Source of the DNA: Euglena gracilis
Taxonomy: Eukaryota > Euglenida > Euglenophyceae > Euglenales
NCBI GenBank assembly: GCA_039621445.1
Contig: CP154955.1
Location: forward strand, 24,204,064-24,268,063
DNA: 64,000 bases
Direction: 5' to 3'
In this document: in pieces, positions 9,375 through 19,340 of the stretch
Layout: the number at the start of each line of letters is the position of its first letter
How positions within the stretch are numbered: position 1 is the stretch's first letter
Made by a program: the position numbers and the translations under genes
Notes under the pieces: model-generated
Seen by the model: only the letters and a program-made list of their open reading frames with translations
Told to the model about the DNA's origin: nothing
Databases searched by the model: none

Positions 9375-10440
9375 ATTTAAGGCTGTGTTTATAAAGCAAC
9401 ATGGCTTTGGTCAAAGTCTGTGTTTCTCAACCTCGACGACGGACGGCAGACTGACGCCAGATTTCTCCTCCTCTTTCAGATTCTCACCACTGAATCCAGC
9501 CAGACCTCCTCCTCCTCTGAATCCCCCCAGCCAGCCGTGGCTGGCCATGGCTGGCCAGACCTCCTCATTTTTTTTGCCAGCCAGCCAGCCAGCCGCGGCT
9601 AGCCGCGGCCAGCCAGATACCCCAGCTCCCAAGAGTCAGGGGGAGATCGGGGGTGGGGACCGCGGCACCGAAAGCGCTATGGTCACCCCCGATCCCCCCT
9701 AACACCTTGGAGGTTGGACAGGGGTGGGGGGGGGGGGCTTAGGAACCCCGGTGAAGTTCACCGGTGAGGAGGGGAGGGGCACTTCCGCTGGTGAACTTTA
9801 CCGGTGAAGTTCATCATTAGATTTTTTTGGACCGTTTTGGGGGGTTGCCGTTAAATTTTTTTGTGCAAAGAATTGCTCCTTCTTGCAACAAAAACAAAAA
9901 CTGCCTTATGTCCAAGAGTTAGGGGGAGTCCGGGGGCGGGACCACGGCGCCGAAGGCACCGAGACTTTGCATAAAATCTCATAAAAGTTGCAAAAATGAC
10001 ATTTTTTTGTTTTTTTCGGTCAAAAAATGGCCTTTTGGTGAAGTTCACCGGAGAAGCCAGACCCCTAAAACCAAACTTGGGCACGTTTGGAACATGACAC
10101 GTATGTTTCTCATCTCCCAAAATGCTGTTAATAAAGGAAATTTTGCCTATTTGCCGTTGGTCCTTGAATGTTGTTGGTTCTTGAAACTTCCCCAGGGGCC
10201 TACCATTATGTCAAACAAAAAACATTTTTGTCTTGAAAATTTCATGCCCCCTCCCAAACCCCCTCCCAAACCTTGTGATGCTGCCCGAAGGGCAGACAGA
10301 CGGTTGCGGTTTTCCCTTCAGAGATTGTGCAAAACTGGTGTGAAAATTATAATTTTCCTTTTCACTATTAAATTTGGACAAAGCTTTGGTTCATAACTAC
10401 AACACATTTTTGTGAAGTGAAAAAAATTTTCTTCCCAAAA
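9375..10440. repeat. Repeat-derived DNA: CCAGCC block, duplicated 50-bp unit, GGTGAAGTTCACC motifs
   Basis: 9470-9620 is the reverse complement of the repeat at 1890-2030. A unit starting CCAAGAGTCAGGGGGAG at 9629 recurs at 9911 with changes. GGTGAAGTTCACCGG and its inverse occur at 9748, 9793 and 10037, and also inside the element at 3568-4180. No exon seen. Confidence 0.6.
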
Positions 10441-11260
10441 TCTCGGGGGGGGGTGGCCCCCCCCCGACCCCCCCTTGTGGCACCCCTGGAAGGGATGTAT
10501 TTTTGGCTTAACAGGAAATTCGAGGTGCATTTGCGCCTGGATCTTCTGAGAAATGGCCCTTTTTTGCCTAGTCCACGTGTTTCTCCAGGCGCAAATGCGC
10601 CTGGACAGTTGCCAAAACAAAAGGCCATTGGCAATGGTCAATTCAAATCCATGAACAGTAATTTTGTCGAGCTGCCATTGTCTCCCTGTGACTTTTTGCA
10701 CACCGATTTTTCCTTGCATTTTTGTGTGGCAACTGATTGGAAACACGTTGACCAATTGGCAATTGGCCATGTTTGTGGTTTGAGGCGCATTTGCGGCTGG
10801 AACAATGGCATGAAAAAGTTTTGTTGAGGAAAGGAATTCAATCTCAAAGAACCACGTCTCAAACGTACAATTTTTTTTTGCTCTTGTGTATGAATTATAT
10901 TTACTCTCACTTGTCCTTTTGAAATTTCGATGTGATAGGGCTCCAAAAATATGACAGCATTTTTTTTTGTGTTCATGTGCACTAATGTGTACGGGGGCGT
11001 TCCACAAAGTAGTCTGTTGAGTCAGTGAAGTAAGTGTTTGTATTCAAGACTCGTGACTGCATACTTCCGAGCTTGTTTTGAATGTTGTTTTACCTTCTTT
11101 TCATCTTTTTTTTGGGACCACCAAATTGGCCTCTTTTTTGAGTGCGTTCAGGCGCAATTGCGCCTGGATTTGAGTGAGGCCCCATCCAACAACATAATTC
11201 ATGTAAAGATCTCGTCTGATTGAAAAGAACATATTTCAGGCGCATTTGCGCCTGAACTAC
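10441..11260. repeat. Dispersed GGCGCAWWTGCGCC palindromes
   Basis: Short palindromes of the form CAGGCGCAAATGCGCCTG or CAGGCGCAATTGCGCCTG lie near 10587, 11150 and 11240, with half or mutated forms near 10525 and 10783. A 229-codon minus-strand frame crosses this region but has no domain and includes a poly-C/poly-G block, so I do not call it a gene. Confidence 0.6.
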
Positions 11261-11369
11261 CTATGTTGATCCTTTTTTGAACCTCATTTCCCCAAGTTCT
11301 TAACTAATTCCGTAGAAATCACGGGTTTTGTGACAAAAAGATTTCCAGGAATTTTGCTTTCTACGGTGG

Positions 11370-11870
11370 CGTTATTTGGGGGCTTTGGATGGTCAAATCC
11401 CTTGTGTTTCCAAGACGTTTTAGGGACCAAATCCTTTTTGTTGCTCAACTGTTCAAGGGACCCACATTCACAAAATATCTTTTGTTTCCGAATTGTTCTG
11501 GAGGGTCAAATCCCTTTTGTTTCTCAACTGTCCGAGGGTCCCAAAGTTACATAATCCCTTCTGCTTCCAAGACGTTTTGGGGGCCAAAGCCCTTTTGTTT
11601 CGAAGTCATTTCTGGTGGCAAATCGCTTGTGTTTCCAAGTCGTTTTGGGGGCCAAATCCCTTTTGTTTCCAAGTCGTTTCGGGTGGCAAATCGCTTCTGT
11701 TCCTCAACTGTTCGACGTCCCCAAAATAGCAAAATCCCTTGTGTTTCCAAGATGTTTTAAGGGACAAATCCCTTGTGTGTTCAAGTCGCTTTGGGGGCCA
11801 AGCCCCTTGTGTTTCCAAATCGTTTTGGGCGGCAAATCGCTTGTGTTTCCAAGTCCTTTGGGGCCGCCTC
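11370..11870 (+). repeat. 34-bp minisatellite array A1 (GTTTCCAAGTCGTTTTGGGG)
   Basis: About a dozen units of roughly 34 bp, core GTTTCCAAGTCGTTTTGGGG followed by GCCAAATCCCTTTT, alternating with longer units that carry GTTGCTCAACTGTTCAAGGG. Units differ by several bases. The same family is at 14285-14550 and 15670-16310 in plus orientation and at 12525-12905 in minus. Confidence 0.85.
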
Positions 11871-12007
11871 CTGCTTACCGCCCTCAGAAATTTTGCGGAT
11901 CGCAGCAACAAATTCCTCAAGGGGGGGCGGAGGTTTCAGTCCGGCCAACGCCACAAGGTTCGCCCGTTTAGCCATTAAGAACAAAAAGTGAGGACAAGAA
12001 GAACATA

Positions 12008-12248
12008 CCACCTCCCCCCCCCCTAATTGACCGTGGGACCTCTCCACGGGACCCCCCTTTTGGTCAATTAGGGGGCGGGGTTCAATTAGGGGGGGGGGTT
12101 GGTCAATTAGGGGGGGGGTACCGCCAATTAGGGGGTGCTTCGGCACGGAATCCCCCCGGGCAGTCAATTAGGGGGGGGGTTGAAAAAAATTTTCCCGGGG
12201 CGTTTGGTCAATTAGGGGGGGGGTCAATTAGGGGGGGGAGGTGGTATC
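12008..12248. mobile_element. Inverted-repeat element with TA boundaries and repeated CAATTAGGGGG
   Basis: Left end TACCACCTCCCCCCCC mirrors right end GGGGGGGGAGGTGGTA. Inside, TCAATTAGGGGGGGG recurs six or more times in direct order. It has TA at each outer edge, like 8203-8336. Confidence 0.55.
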
Positions 12249-12254
12249 ACTATC

Positions 12255-12524
12255 ATTAAAGAGCAAACGATTTCCAAGACAGGGATCCGTTTGTGTAAAA
12301 ACGATTTCCAAGCCGGCGCACGTTTTCTTGAAAAAAATTACAAAACTGGCCAAAACTCAAGCCAGGTGCATCGGTCGAATGAATTTTCAAGACAGGCGTG
12401 CGGGCCCAGACGAAATAGGTTTTAGTAAATCAACAGACACTAACGATTTCAGCAGGGGCGCCGGGCCGCTCGCTTCGCTCGCACGGCCCGGCCCCCGCTG
12501 AAATCGTTAGTGTCTGTTGATTTA
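12255..12524 (-). repeat. 33-bp repeat units (minus) and near-perfect hairpin
   Basis: Units AACGATTTCCAAG.. at 12265-12400 are the reverse orientation of the array at 13960-14285. 12426-12524 forms a hairpin with 28-bp arms starting TAAATCAACAGACACTAACG around a GC-rich core (GGGCCG CTCGCTTCGCTCG CGGCCC). Confidence 0.75.
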
Positions 12525-12905
12525 TATATAAAAACGTCTTGGAAACACAAGGGAATTTGCTATTTTGGGGCCCCCAGACTGTTGAGCAACAAAAGGAATT
12601 TGGCCCCCCAAATGACTTGGAAACCCAAGGGGTTTGCCCCCCAAAACAACTTGGAAACCAAAGCGATTTGCCCCCCAAAACGACTTGGAAACAAAAGGGA
12701 TTTGCCACTCGAAATGACCTCGAAACAAAAGGGATTTGGCCCCCAAAATGTCTTGGAAGCACAAGGGATTTTGTTACTTTGGGGCCTCGGACGTTGAAAA
12801 ACAAAAGGGACTTGACCCCCAAAACGATTTGGAAACAAAAGATATTTTGTGAATTTGGGGCCCTTGAACAGTTGAGCAACAAAAGGGATTTGGCCCCCGA
12901 AACGT
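12525..12905 (-). repeat. 34-bp minisatellite array A2 (minus orientation)
   Basis: The same units as array A1 read on the minus strand (AACGACTTGGAAACAAAAGG on plus). It includes GTTGAGCAACAAAAGG spacer units, also inverted relative to A1. Confidence 0.85.
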
Positions 12906-13308
12906 CTTGGCATGGCTATGGCCAACTCGTCAAGCATGGTCATGGCCGAGGGGGTGGCGCCATGGTTGTGGTAAATGGTGTGGCGAGGGGGTTGGCGACC
13001 AGGGGGGGGGGAGGGGTGTACCTGGTTTCCAACAAAAATTTCCTTCAAAAAATTGCGAAAATCCCCAGTGGCGAGGGGGTCCAGCTGGGGGGGGGGGGTA
13101 AATGGTGTGGCGAGGCCCGCGGAGAGATGGGAGGGAGGGGTGTACCGGTAACTGCTGCGTTTTACGCACGCCCGCCGCAGGCAAAATTTCCCCTGTCCGC
13201 CCGCTGCCCTTCGCAACAATCAGGGAAATGATCGCCGACCACTAGCCGGGGCAGAGCGCTCGTTTTTGGAGCGGCGGCGCGGCCGATTTCGGCCGAAAAT
13301 GACCAAAA
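12906..13308. other. GC-rich intergenic DNA, no gene seen
   Basis: Contains GGTGTGGCGAGG repeats (12977 and 13104 regions) and G8-G10 runs. No motif-bearing frame. It could hold the 5' end of the recombinase ORF that follows. Confidence 0.3.
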
Positions 13309-13930
13309 ATGACGGTTTTGGGGCCGTTTGTTACTAAAGTGCTATTTTGTGCCTGGGCTGATGACCCGGTGGACGGCCCCTTGTTTGCTAAGAAAGAAAC
13401 CAAGAGACTTTCCGGAGCGCAAGGCGTCCAACGATCCGGCATCCTACATTTTCTGACTTTTGTCGATTTTTGTGAGGATAACGGGTTAAAGTATGACTCG
13501 TTGGACGAATATTTGCGAGGTTGGGCTCGTCGCGCCATTTTTCCGGTGTATTTGTTTGACGATGAGGCTGACGTGAAAAGTTGCAAACAACAGCGGGCCA
13601 CACAGAACTTCTCACTAAAAGAACTTTCTGCAGACTACTGGCGAAGGTGAACGGCATGATGAAGGCGTACAATGCAACAGCCCCAAAAATTGCCTTGGCT
13701 GCCTTCGTGGATCGTCAATTTCCGTTGCTGAATGAATTTGCTGCCCCGGTTCTCAAACGTGAAAGAGTGGTGCGTGCCATGGAAGCGGCCCAACGAACGA
13801 CACCTGGGATTTTGACAGAGGAGGAGCTTCTGTTCCTCCGAACACGTTTTGACGCAAACAACGTTGGGATTTGCTGATTTTTGGATTCAAGACGGGTTTG
13901 CGTGCCGAGGTTTTGAGTCACCTAACCACA
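13309..13930 (+). pseudogene. Tyrosine-recombinase (Crypton-like) fragment, copy 2
   Basis: Three overlapping frames read as one protein with frameshifts. The first (13309-13650) has DGPLFAKKETKRLSGAQG and SGILHFLTFVDFCEDNGL, like the helical core-binding domain of phage-integrase-type recombinases. The second (13647-13870) has GILTEEELLFLRTRFDANN. The third (about 13870-13930) has LIFGFKTGLRAEVLSHLTT, a good match to catalytic box I with the essential Arg (TGLRxxELLxL). The rest of the catalytic domain (H-x-x-R, Tyr) is missing because the 33-bp array begins at about 13960. It is flanked by the minisatellite arrays in opposite orientations. Probably a dead Crypton/DIRS-type gene; related to copy 1. 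Confidence 0.6.
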
Positions 13931-13959
13931 CTTGTCATTTTTTTTCAAGAAAACGTACG

Positions 13960-14285
13960 CCGTCTTGGAAATCGTTTTACACTAACGGATCCGTGTCTTG
14001 GAAATCGTTTTACACTAACAATCGCCTGTCTTGGAAATTGTTTTACACTAAAGGTCGCCTGTCTTGTAAATCGTTTTACACTAACAATCGCCTGCCTTGG
14101 AAATTGTTTTACACTAACGGATCCCTGTCTTGGAAATCGTTTTACAGTAACGGTCGCCTGTCTTGGAAATCGTTTTACACTGACAATCGCCTGTCTTGGA
14201 AATCGTTTTACACTAACGGATTCAGCCTGAAATCCGTTAGTGTCTGTAGAAATTCAAGACAGGCGTCGGGCCCAGGAAATAGGTT
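13960..14285 (+). repeat. 33-bp minisatellite (CTTGGAAATCGTTTTACACTAAC)
   Basis: About nine units of 33 bp, core TTGGAAATCGTTTTACACTA followed by ACnnnTCnCCTGT. The boundary sequence TTCAAGACAGGCGTCGGGC at 14250 also occurs at 12385 (with one change), so array edges are shared. Confidence 0.9.
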
Positions 14286-14550
14286 TTAAGGGGCAAGCCC
14301 CTGGTGTTTCCAAGTCGTTTTGGGGGGCAAATGTCTTGCGTTTCCAAGTCCTTTGGGGGGCCAAATCCCTTGTGTTTCCAAGACGTTTGGGGTGCCATAT
14401 CCTTTTTGTTGCTCAACTGTTCAAGGGCCCCAAAATCACAAAATATGTTCTGTTTCCAAATAACCCCAAAATAGCAAACTCTCTTTTGTTTCCAAGTTGT
14501 TTCGGGTGGCAAATACCTTTTGTTTCCAAGTCGTTTCGGATGGGAAATCC
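14285..14550 (+). repeat. 34-bp minisatellite array A3
   Basis: Direct continuation of the 33-bp array; same units as A1. Ends beside four CACCGCGGTTA units at 14568-14612. Confidence 0.85.
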
Positions 14551-14567
14551 CTTTCGGAGGAGCCCAC

Positions 14568-14612
14568 ACCGCGGTTATCACCGCGGTTACACCGCGGTTA
14601 CACCGCGGTTAC
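14568..14612. repeat. 12-bp CACCGCGGTTAC tandem repeat, with a second copy at 15615-15662
   Basis: Four units here and four or five at 15615-15662; both abut an end of the 34-bp arrays (A3 here, A4 there). Confidence 0.85.
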
Positions 14613-14705
14613 GTGGGCAAGGTGCCTTGCAAGGTGGTGGAGGCAGAGTTTCGGGGGCGTCGGCAAAATGGGAAATCCCCCCAAAGTAAGACCACCCGAA
14701 AAAAC

Positions 14706-15215
14706 GGTAACCCCCAAATAACCCCCCCCCCCCCGGTGTGTTCATTTTGGATGAGCTGGGGCCCCAGGGGGGGTAGGGTGGTGACATTGGTGAAAAGTGG
14801 TCGGAAAGATAAGTAAAAAATCGTGAAATTCGGTGAAATTTCAAGTGCCGGAAATTTCAGTCACCACCCTAAGGGGGGGGGGTGTTATTTGGGTGTGTGT
14901 GGTATTTGACACATGGAAAACCAAAGGAAAACAGGGGGGTGTTATTTTGGCGCTCAAAATCAGCCCCAGAGGGGGGGGGTGTTATTTGGGGGGATGCTAC
15001 CACCCCCCCCCTTATTGTCCCACCCACCTCTCCCCGGGAGGCCCGACGGGACAATAAGGGGGGGGGGACAATAAGGGGGTACCAAAGGAATTTTCATTGG
15101 CCGGGCCAAAAAATCCCCTGTCGGCCGGGGCCCAGGGACAATAAGGGGGGGGGGGACAATAAGGGGGGGGGGGATTTGGGGGGGGGTGTTATTTGGGGGG
15201 GTTTACTCCTTTGCT
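14706..15215. repeat. Poly-C/poly-G block with GTGTTATTTGGG and ACAATAAGGGG units
   Basis: Left end AACCCCCAAATAACCCCC, right end GGGGTGTTATTTGGGGGGG. Inside, GTGTTATTTGGG recurs, GAAAACCAAAGGAAAACAGG is present, and 15000-15165 is the reverse complement of the block at 3128-3300. A related copy lies at 39975-40163. No clear target duplication. Confidence 0.6.
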
Positions 15216-15669
15216 AAATGACCCACTTCTAAAAACGCCAAGTCAGTTCTCTTGAGGCCAGAAACGGGTCATTATTAGGTTATTTGAAGGAGTCGAGTTA
15301 GGGTTAAGGTTCTTGCAAACAGAACCCTTCTCGCTGAACGTCGCGGGGGGGGGTCGGGGGGGGACGTGGCAGTTTTGACGGGTCACGTGTGACCTGTGTG
15401 ACCTCACACACAACGTCAGATGTGACCTACTTTTAGAACTTTTGTGTCCAGAAATAGATCCAATTAGGAATTTATCACACATTTTGGCAATTTTGATTCC
15501 TAATTTGGGTGCTAATTCCTAATTAGGTGCCATTTTTTGGCTCCTACTGGGATGCGGAAACCCTCCATGTGGGGGTCGCGGGGGTTGCGAGGGGTACACC
15601 CCTCTTGTTCTTGTTCTCACCGCGGTTACACCGCAGTTACACCGCGGTTACACCGCGGTTATCTGGGCT
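15216..15669. other. No gene seen; telomere-like motif
   Basis: GGTTATTTGAAGGAGTCGAG then TTAGGGTTA at 15279-15308 matches the inverted motif inside the element at 6090-6323 and one at 20320-20348. The block TGACCTGTGTGACC near 15390 is a short direct repeat. Confidence 0.4.
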
Positions 15670-16310
15670 CCTCCTTCGTTTCCAAATTGTTTTTGGGGGC
15701 AAATCGCTTGTGTTTCCAAGTCCTTTGGGGGGCAAACCCCTTGGGTTTCCAAGTCGTTTGGGGGACCAAATCCCTTTTGTTGCTCAACTGTCCGAGGGCC
15801 CCAAAATAACAAAATCCTTTGTGCTTCCAAGACGTTTTGTGGGCCAAATCCTTTTGTTTCCAAGTCATTTCGGGCAAATCCCGTTTGTTTCCAAGTCATT
15901 TTGGGGGCCAAAGCCCTTTTGTTTCCAAGTCGTTTCAGGTGGCAAATCGCTTTTGTTGCTCAACTGTCCGAGGGCCCCAAAATAACAAAATCCCTTTTGT
16001 TTCCAAGTCGTTTTGGGTGGCAATCCCTTTTGTTGCAGAAAATGTCCGAGGGCCCCAAAATAACAAAATCCCTTGTGCTTCCAAGTCGTTTTGGGGGCCA
16101 AGTCCCTTTTGTTTCCAGGTCGTTTCGGGTGGCAAATCCCTTTTGTTGCTCAACTGTCCGAGGGCCCCAAAATAACAAAAATCCCTTGTGCTTCCAAGTC
16201 GTTTTGGGGCCAAATCCTTTTTGTTTCCAGGTCGTTTTGGCCCTTGTGTTGTTCAACTGTTCAAGGGCCCCAAAATAACAAAATCCCTCATGTCACCAAG
16301 TAATTTTGGG
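15670..16310 (+). repeat. 34/44-bp minisatellite array A4
   Basis: The longest array. Short units alternate with a longer unit GTTGCTCAACTGTCCGAGGG plus CCCCAAAATAACAAAATCCC, which appears five times. Multi-frame ORFs over it are repeat artefacts. Confidence 0.9.
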
Positions 16311-16316
16311 GTGTAT

Positions 16317-16778
16317 TTACTGGCAGTGGCTGAAAACTTCCCCCCCCCCCACAGGGCCGCATTTTTCGGACCATTTCAGGGGGGGGGGGAATTTTCGGAC
16401 CCCTGGGAGCTTAAGCCCCGGCCGTGTCACAGAGAACCATGGAATCTGAACCCAAGATGGACACAGCACCAATTGGTGCACGAAACTCAAATATGGCTGT
16501 TTTTGAAGACCATTTTGCATTGGACTACAACATTTGTTTCATGATGGTTCACAAGGACAAAAAATATCTACCACGGCATGTATAAAAAAAAAGAATTCCT
16601 TCCAAAAAGCCCTTGCCTTGCGTCTTTGTTGGCCTTTTTGGAGGGGGGGACTGGGCTTTTTCAAGGGGGGGGGGAATTTTCGGACCCCTGGAAGAATAAG
16701 GTAGAACCGCCAAAATCTGGCCGATTTGAGGGGGGGGGAATTTTCGGGGGGGGGGGAGTTTTCAGCCACTGCCAATGA
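16317..16778. mobile_element. Inverted-terminus element TGGCAGTGGCTGAAAACT
   Basis: TGGCAGTGGCTGAAAACT at the left is the exact reverse complement of AGTTTTCAGCCACTGCCA at the right (18 bp). The motif GGGGGAATTTTCGGACCCC recurs near both ends. I found no flanking duplication. Confidence 0.65.
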
Positions 16779-17331
16779 GCAAATGTAACCAATATTAGTG
16801 TAGCCCGAGTTACGTAGCAACTCTTCGTGTGGCCCGAGTTATGGCCATTTTTTGGCCAATTTTGGCCCGTTTCAGGGGCAGGCTTGCAACGCAGCCGCTT
16901 TCGGGTCGTGTCTCTCAAAAAAGTCTCTCAAAAATGGTGTGGAATCAAAAGGAAATGTCCGGAGACCTAAATTAAAGCCCACAAAATGCCTTATCTAACG
17001 GTATTTTGATTTCCCCGCAACTCCCCGCCGATCCCTAGTACGAAAAGCGCTCATTTTCGGCTCAAAAACAGTTTTTTCCGGGTCCGGGAGGCCAAAAAAA
17101 AAACAGGGTTTCGGGCAAAAAATTTTCGATTTTTTTTCGACTTTTTCACCCAAAAAAGGCCGAAAACGGCGAAGTCAAAACAGGCCAAAACTGTACAAAA
17201 TGGCCAAATTGCCCAAAAAATGGCCGACCCGCCAGCGCCTTGTTTTTGGCCCGAAACCCATGGAGTTTTGGGGCAGAATCAGGCCAAAGAAGTCGAAAAA
17301 AATCGAAATTTTTTTGCTCGGAATGATGGTT
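16779..17331. repeat. Dispersed repeat sharing sequence with 35530-35850 (inverted)
   Basis: 17045-17100 (GCTCATTTTCGGCTCAAAAA, then CCGGGTCCGGGAGGCC) is the reverse complement of sequence that occurs twice at 35580-35830. No exon seen. Confidence 0.65.
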
Positions 17332-17339
17332 TTTGGCCC

Positions 17340-17739
17340 CAGGGTTCGATATAAGGAGGGCGTACATGGTTTAGGTGGGGGGGGGTGTCCCCCCCCACCC
17401 CCCCCCCCTCCTGGCCCGCAGGGGGGGGGTCCGGACCACCCCCCCCACCTGCAAGGGGGGTCCGGACCGACCCTGGGGGGCAAAAATTGACCCCCCCCAA
17501 AAAGGGTCAATTTTTTCCTCCGGCGCTTTGCGCCGAAAAGTTTTTGCATTTTTGGCACATTTTTGCCCAAAAAGTGCCCAAAATGGCACTTTTGGTCGTT
17601 TTGGGGGGTCAAAAATTTTCGGCCACCCTGACCGCGCACCTGTTTAGGTGGGGGGGGTGTCCCCCCACCCCCCCCCCCCCTCCTGGCCCGCAGGGGGGGT
17701 CCAGACCACCCCCCCCACCTGTCCTTTTATCGAACCCTG
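17340..17739 (+). mobile_element. hAT-like non-autonomous element, TSD TTTGGCCC
   Basis: Left end CAGGGTTCGATATAAGGAGG, right end GTCCTTTTATCGAACCCTG. Exact octamer TTTGGCCC at 17332-17339 and 17740-17747. Interior 400-bp layout: poly-C/poly-G with CTCCTGGCCCGCAGG, TCCGGACC, a GGCGCTTTGCGCC hairpin, then a second CTGGCCCGCAGG block. It is collinear with 25539-25929. Confidence 0.95.
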
Positions 17740-17829
17740 TTTGGCCCCCACTCTTAAGTGTGGGGTGCTGTGGGGGTTTGTGTGTGGGGTGGGGGGTGGG
17801 GGTGTGCAGCACTGCCTCTACTACAAAAA

Positions 17830-18001
17830 AAGAGGTGTCGGACGCCGGTTCTGTCCAAAGCCCGGCGTTCCAAACGCCGGTTCCGTCCGAAGGACGGAAC
17901 CGGCGTTTGGAACGCCGGGCTTTGGACAGAACCGGCGTCCGACACCTCTTGTTTAAGCCGGCGTTTTAGAGACGCCGGGCTCAGGACAGAACCGGCGTCC
18001 C
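17830..18001. repeat. GACGCCGG repeat copy 3 with perfect 59-bp-arm hairpin
   Basis: 17830-17888 is the exact reverse complement of 17892-17950, with the 3-base loop GAA; it begins AAGAGGTGTCGGACGCCGG. A further inverted half-unit follows to 18001. Confidence 0.95.
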
Positions 18002-18088
18002 CAACCTTCGGCCAAAGGACGCTCCCAGGACCAATCTCCGACCACTGATATGCAATGTCACACCACTTTGCACTTCACCAAATTCCGG

Positions 18089-18456
18089 CGATCGCGAGGG
18101 TATTTCTGGCTGTGTCAATCGTCTAGGTATAAAATCACCCCTCGATCGAAAGCTCTTTTCATCAGACGACTGGCGATCACCACCAAATTCAGCCACGTCG
18201 CCTGGAGCTCTTATTTTCTGTCAGTGGGAAATCCTAATTTCACAACTCTGGTGCCCCCCCCCCCCCAAGGCCCTCAGGTCGTTGATTCGAAGAGGAAAAA
18301 CGTTTCTGTAAGGTTTATTAAGCATCTTAAACCAAAAATCACTGAAAATTGCGACAAATTTCGACTCAGATTCTGGCCGATCCGACGATCGCGAGCGTAT
18401 CTCGGGCTGCGTGCAACGTTGGGGTACCAAGTTACCCCTCGATCGAAAGCTCTTTT
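18089..18456. repeat. Duplicated about 75-bp unit (CGATCGCGAG .. CCCTCGATCGAAAGCTC)
   Basis: Copies at 18089-18160 and 18386-18456 share CGATCGCGAG and CCCCTCGATCGAAAGCTC; the intervening DNA is not repeated. Open frames on both strands exist but differ between copies, so I do not call a gene. Confidence 0.65.
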
Positions 18457-18656
18457 CAACACCAGCTGACGACCAGCGGTGCTCATCAGATCTTTCCACG
18501 CTGCACGGTACTCTATTTCCAAATTTCGGCCAATTTTCACCAAATTTGGAAATCCACCCAGATGGCAAAATTCATTGTCCTTGGTGGTTGAAACACTCAA
18601 AGCAGCACCTCATGGCCACTTTTGGGCACTTTTGGTGACATTTTTAGGAATGAAAA

Positions 18657-18783
18657 TCGGACGCCGGGCTTTGGACAAAGCCGGCGTTCCTAACGCCGGG
18701 CTTTAGGACAGAACCGGCGTCCGGAAAGCCCGTGGGGGGGGGACGCCGGTTCTGTCCTGAGCCCGGCGTCTCAAACGTCGGCT
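18657..18783. repeat. GACGCCGG hairpin repeat, copy 4
   Basis: Same unit order as 7717-7846. About 650 bp from copy 3. Confidence 0.85.
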
Positions 18784-19340
18784 TAGAAAATGATTTTTGC
18801 CAAATTCTGCCAAATTTTCACAAAATTGTGCAAAACACTGCAAAATGCCACAAATGCCACAAATGTTGCATTGCATTAAATGTGTCTTGCTGTTTTTGTG
18901 CCAGAAAGTTAAAAACCAAATGCATTTTTGGGTAGCATAAATAATCTTGAATAATCTTGAATAATCACGAATAATCGCAAATAATCACGAATCAGAATCA
19001 AGGGTGGTCAGCACGAATTTGTGGGGATCCCTGGAAGTTGGCATCCGAATCCGATTGGGGAAAATGACCACTGCGTGGCTTTGTTAAACAGTTACAGTTT
19101 TAAGGCGGAACCGGGATTCAAACACATTTCACGGTGCAGAATCTGGGGCACCTACGCATATTTTTAATTGACCCTCTGTTGCCATTTTTAATGCCTCCAT
19201 GAGGAAGATGTTGTCTGCAGGCTTGAAGTAAAACCATGGGAGAGCTAGTGGGGGGGTCCAGGACCCCCCGAAAAGTGGACTCTTTGTGCCACTTTCATTA
19301 ACATGAGGGGCCGATGGTGACCATGGTTGGCTCCGTGCGG
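18784..19340. other. No gene seen; short AATAATC repeats
   Basis: 18939-18990 has five tandem (GAATAATCNN) units. No motif-bearing frame. Confidence 0.4.

Noticed and set aside
10318-11007. 229-codon minus-strand ORF
   Set aside because: No domain; crosses a poly-C/poly-G block and GGCGCAAATGCGCC palindromes; probably chance opening in low-GC DNA. A homology search could reverse this.
12539-13231. 230-codon ORF across array A2 and 12906-13231
   Set aside because: First half is minisatellite-encoded repeats (NDLETKG type); remainder is GC-rich DNA without motifs.
11370-16310. CRISPR-like array
   Set aside because: Units are degenerate, contiguous without unique spacers, and the context is eukaryotic.
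16317-16778. Tenth member of the 8-bp-duplication set
   Set aside because: Inverted ends are exact but the flanking octamers do not match.
19090-19160. tRNA 3' half on the minus strand (GTTTGAATCCCGGTTCCGCC)
   Set aside because: Only a T-arm-like string; no D-arm, anticodon arm or acceptor pairing found upstream.
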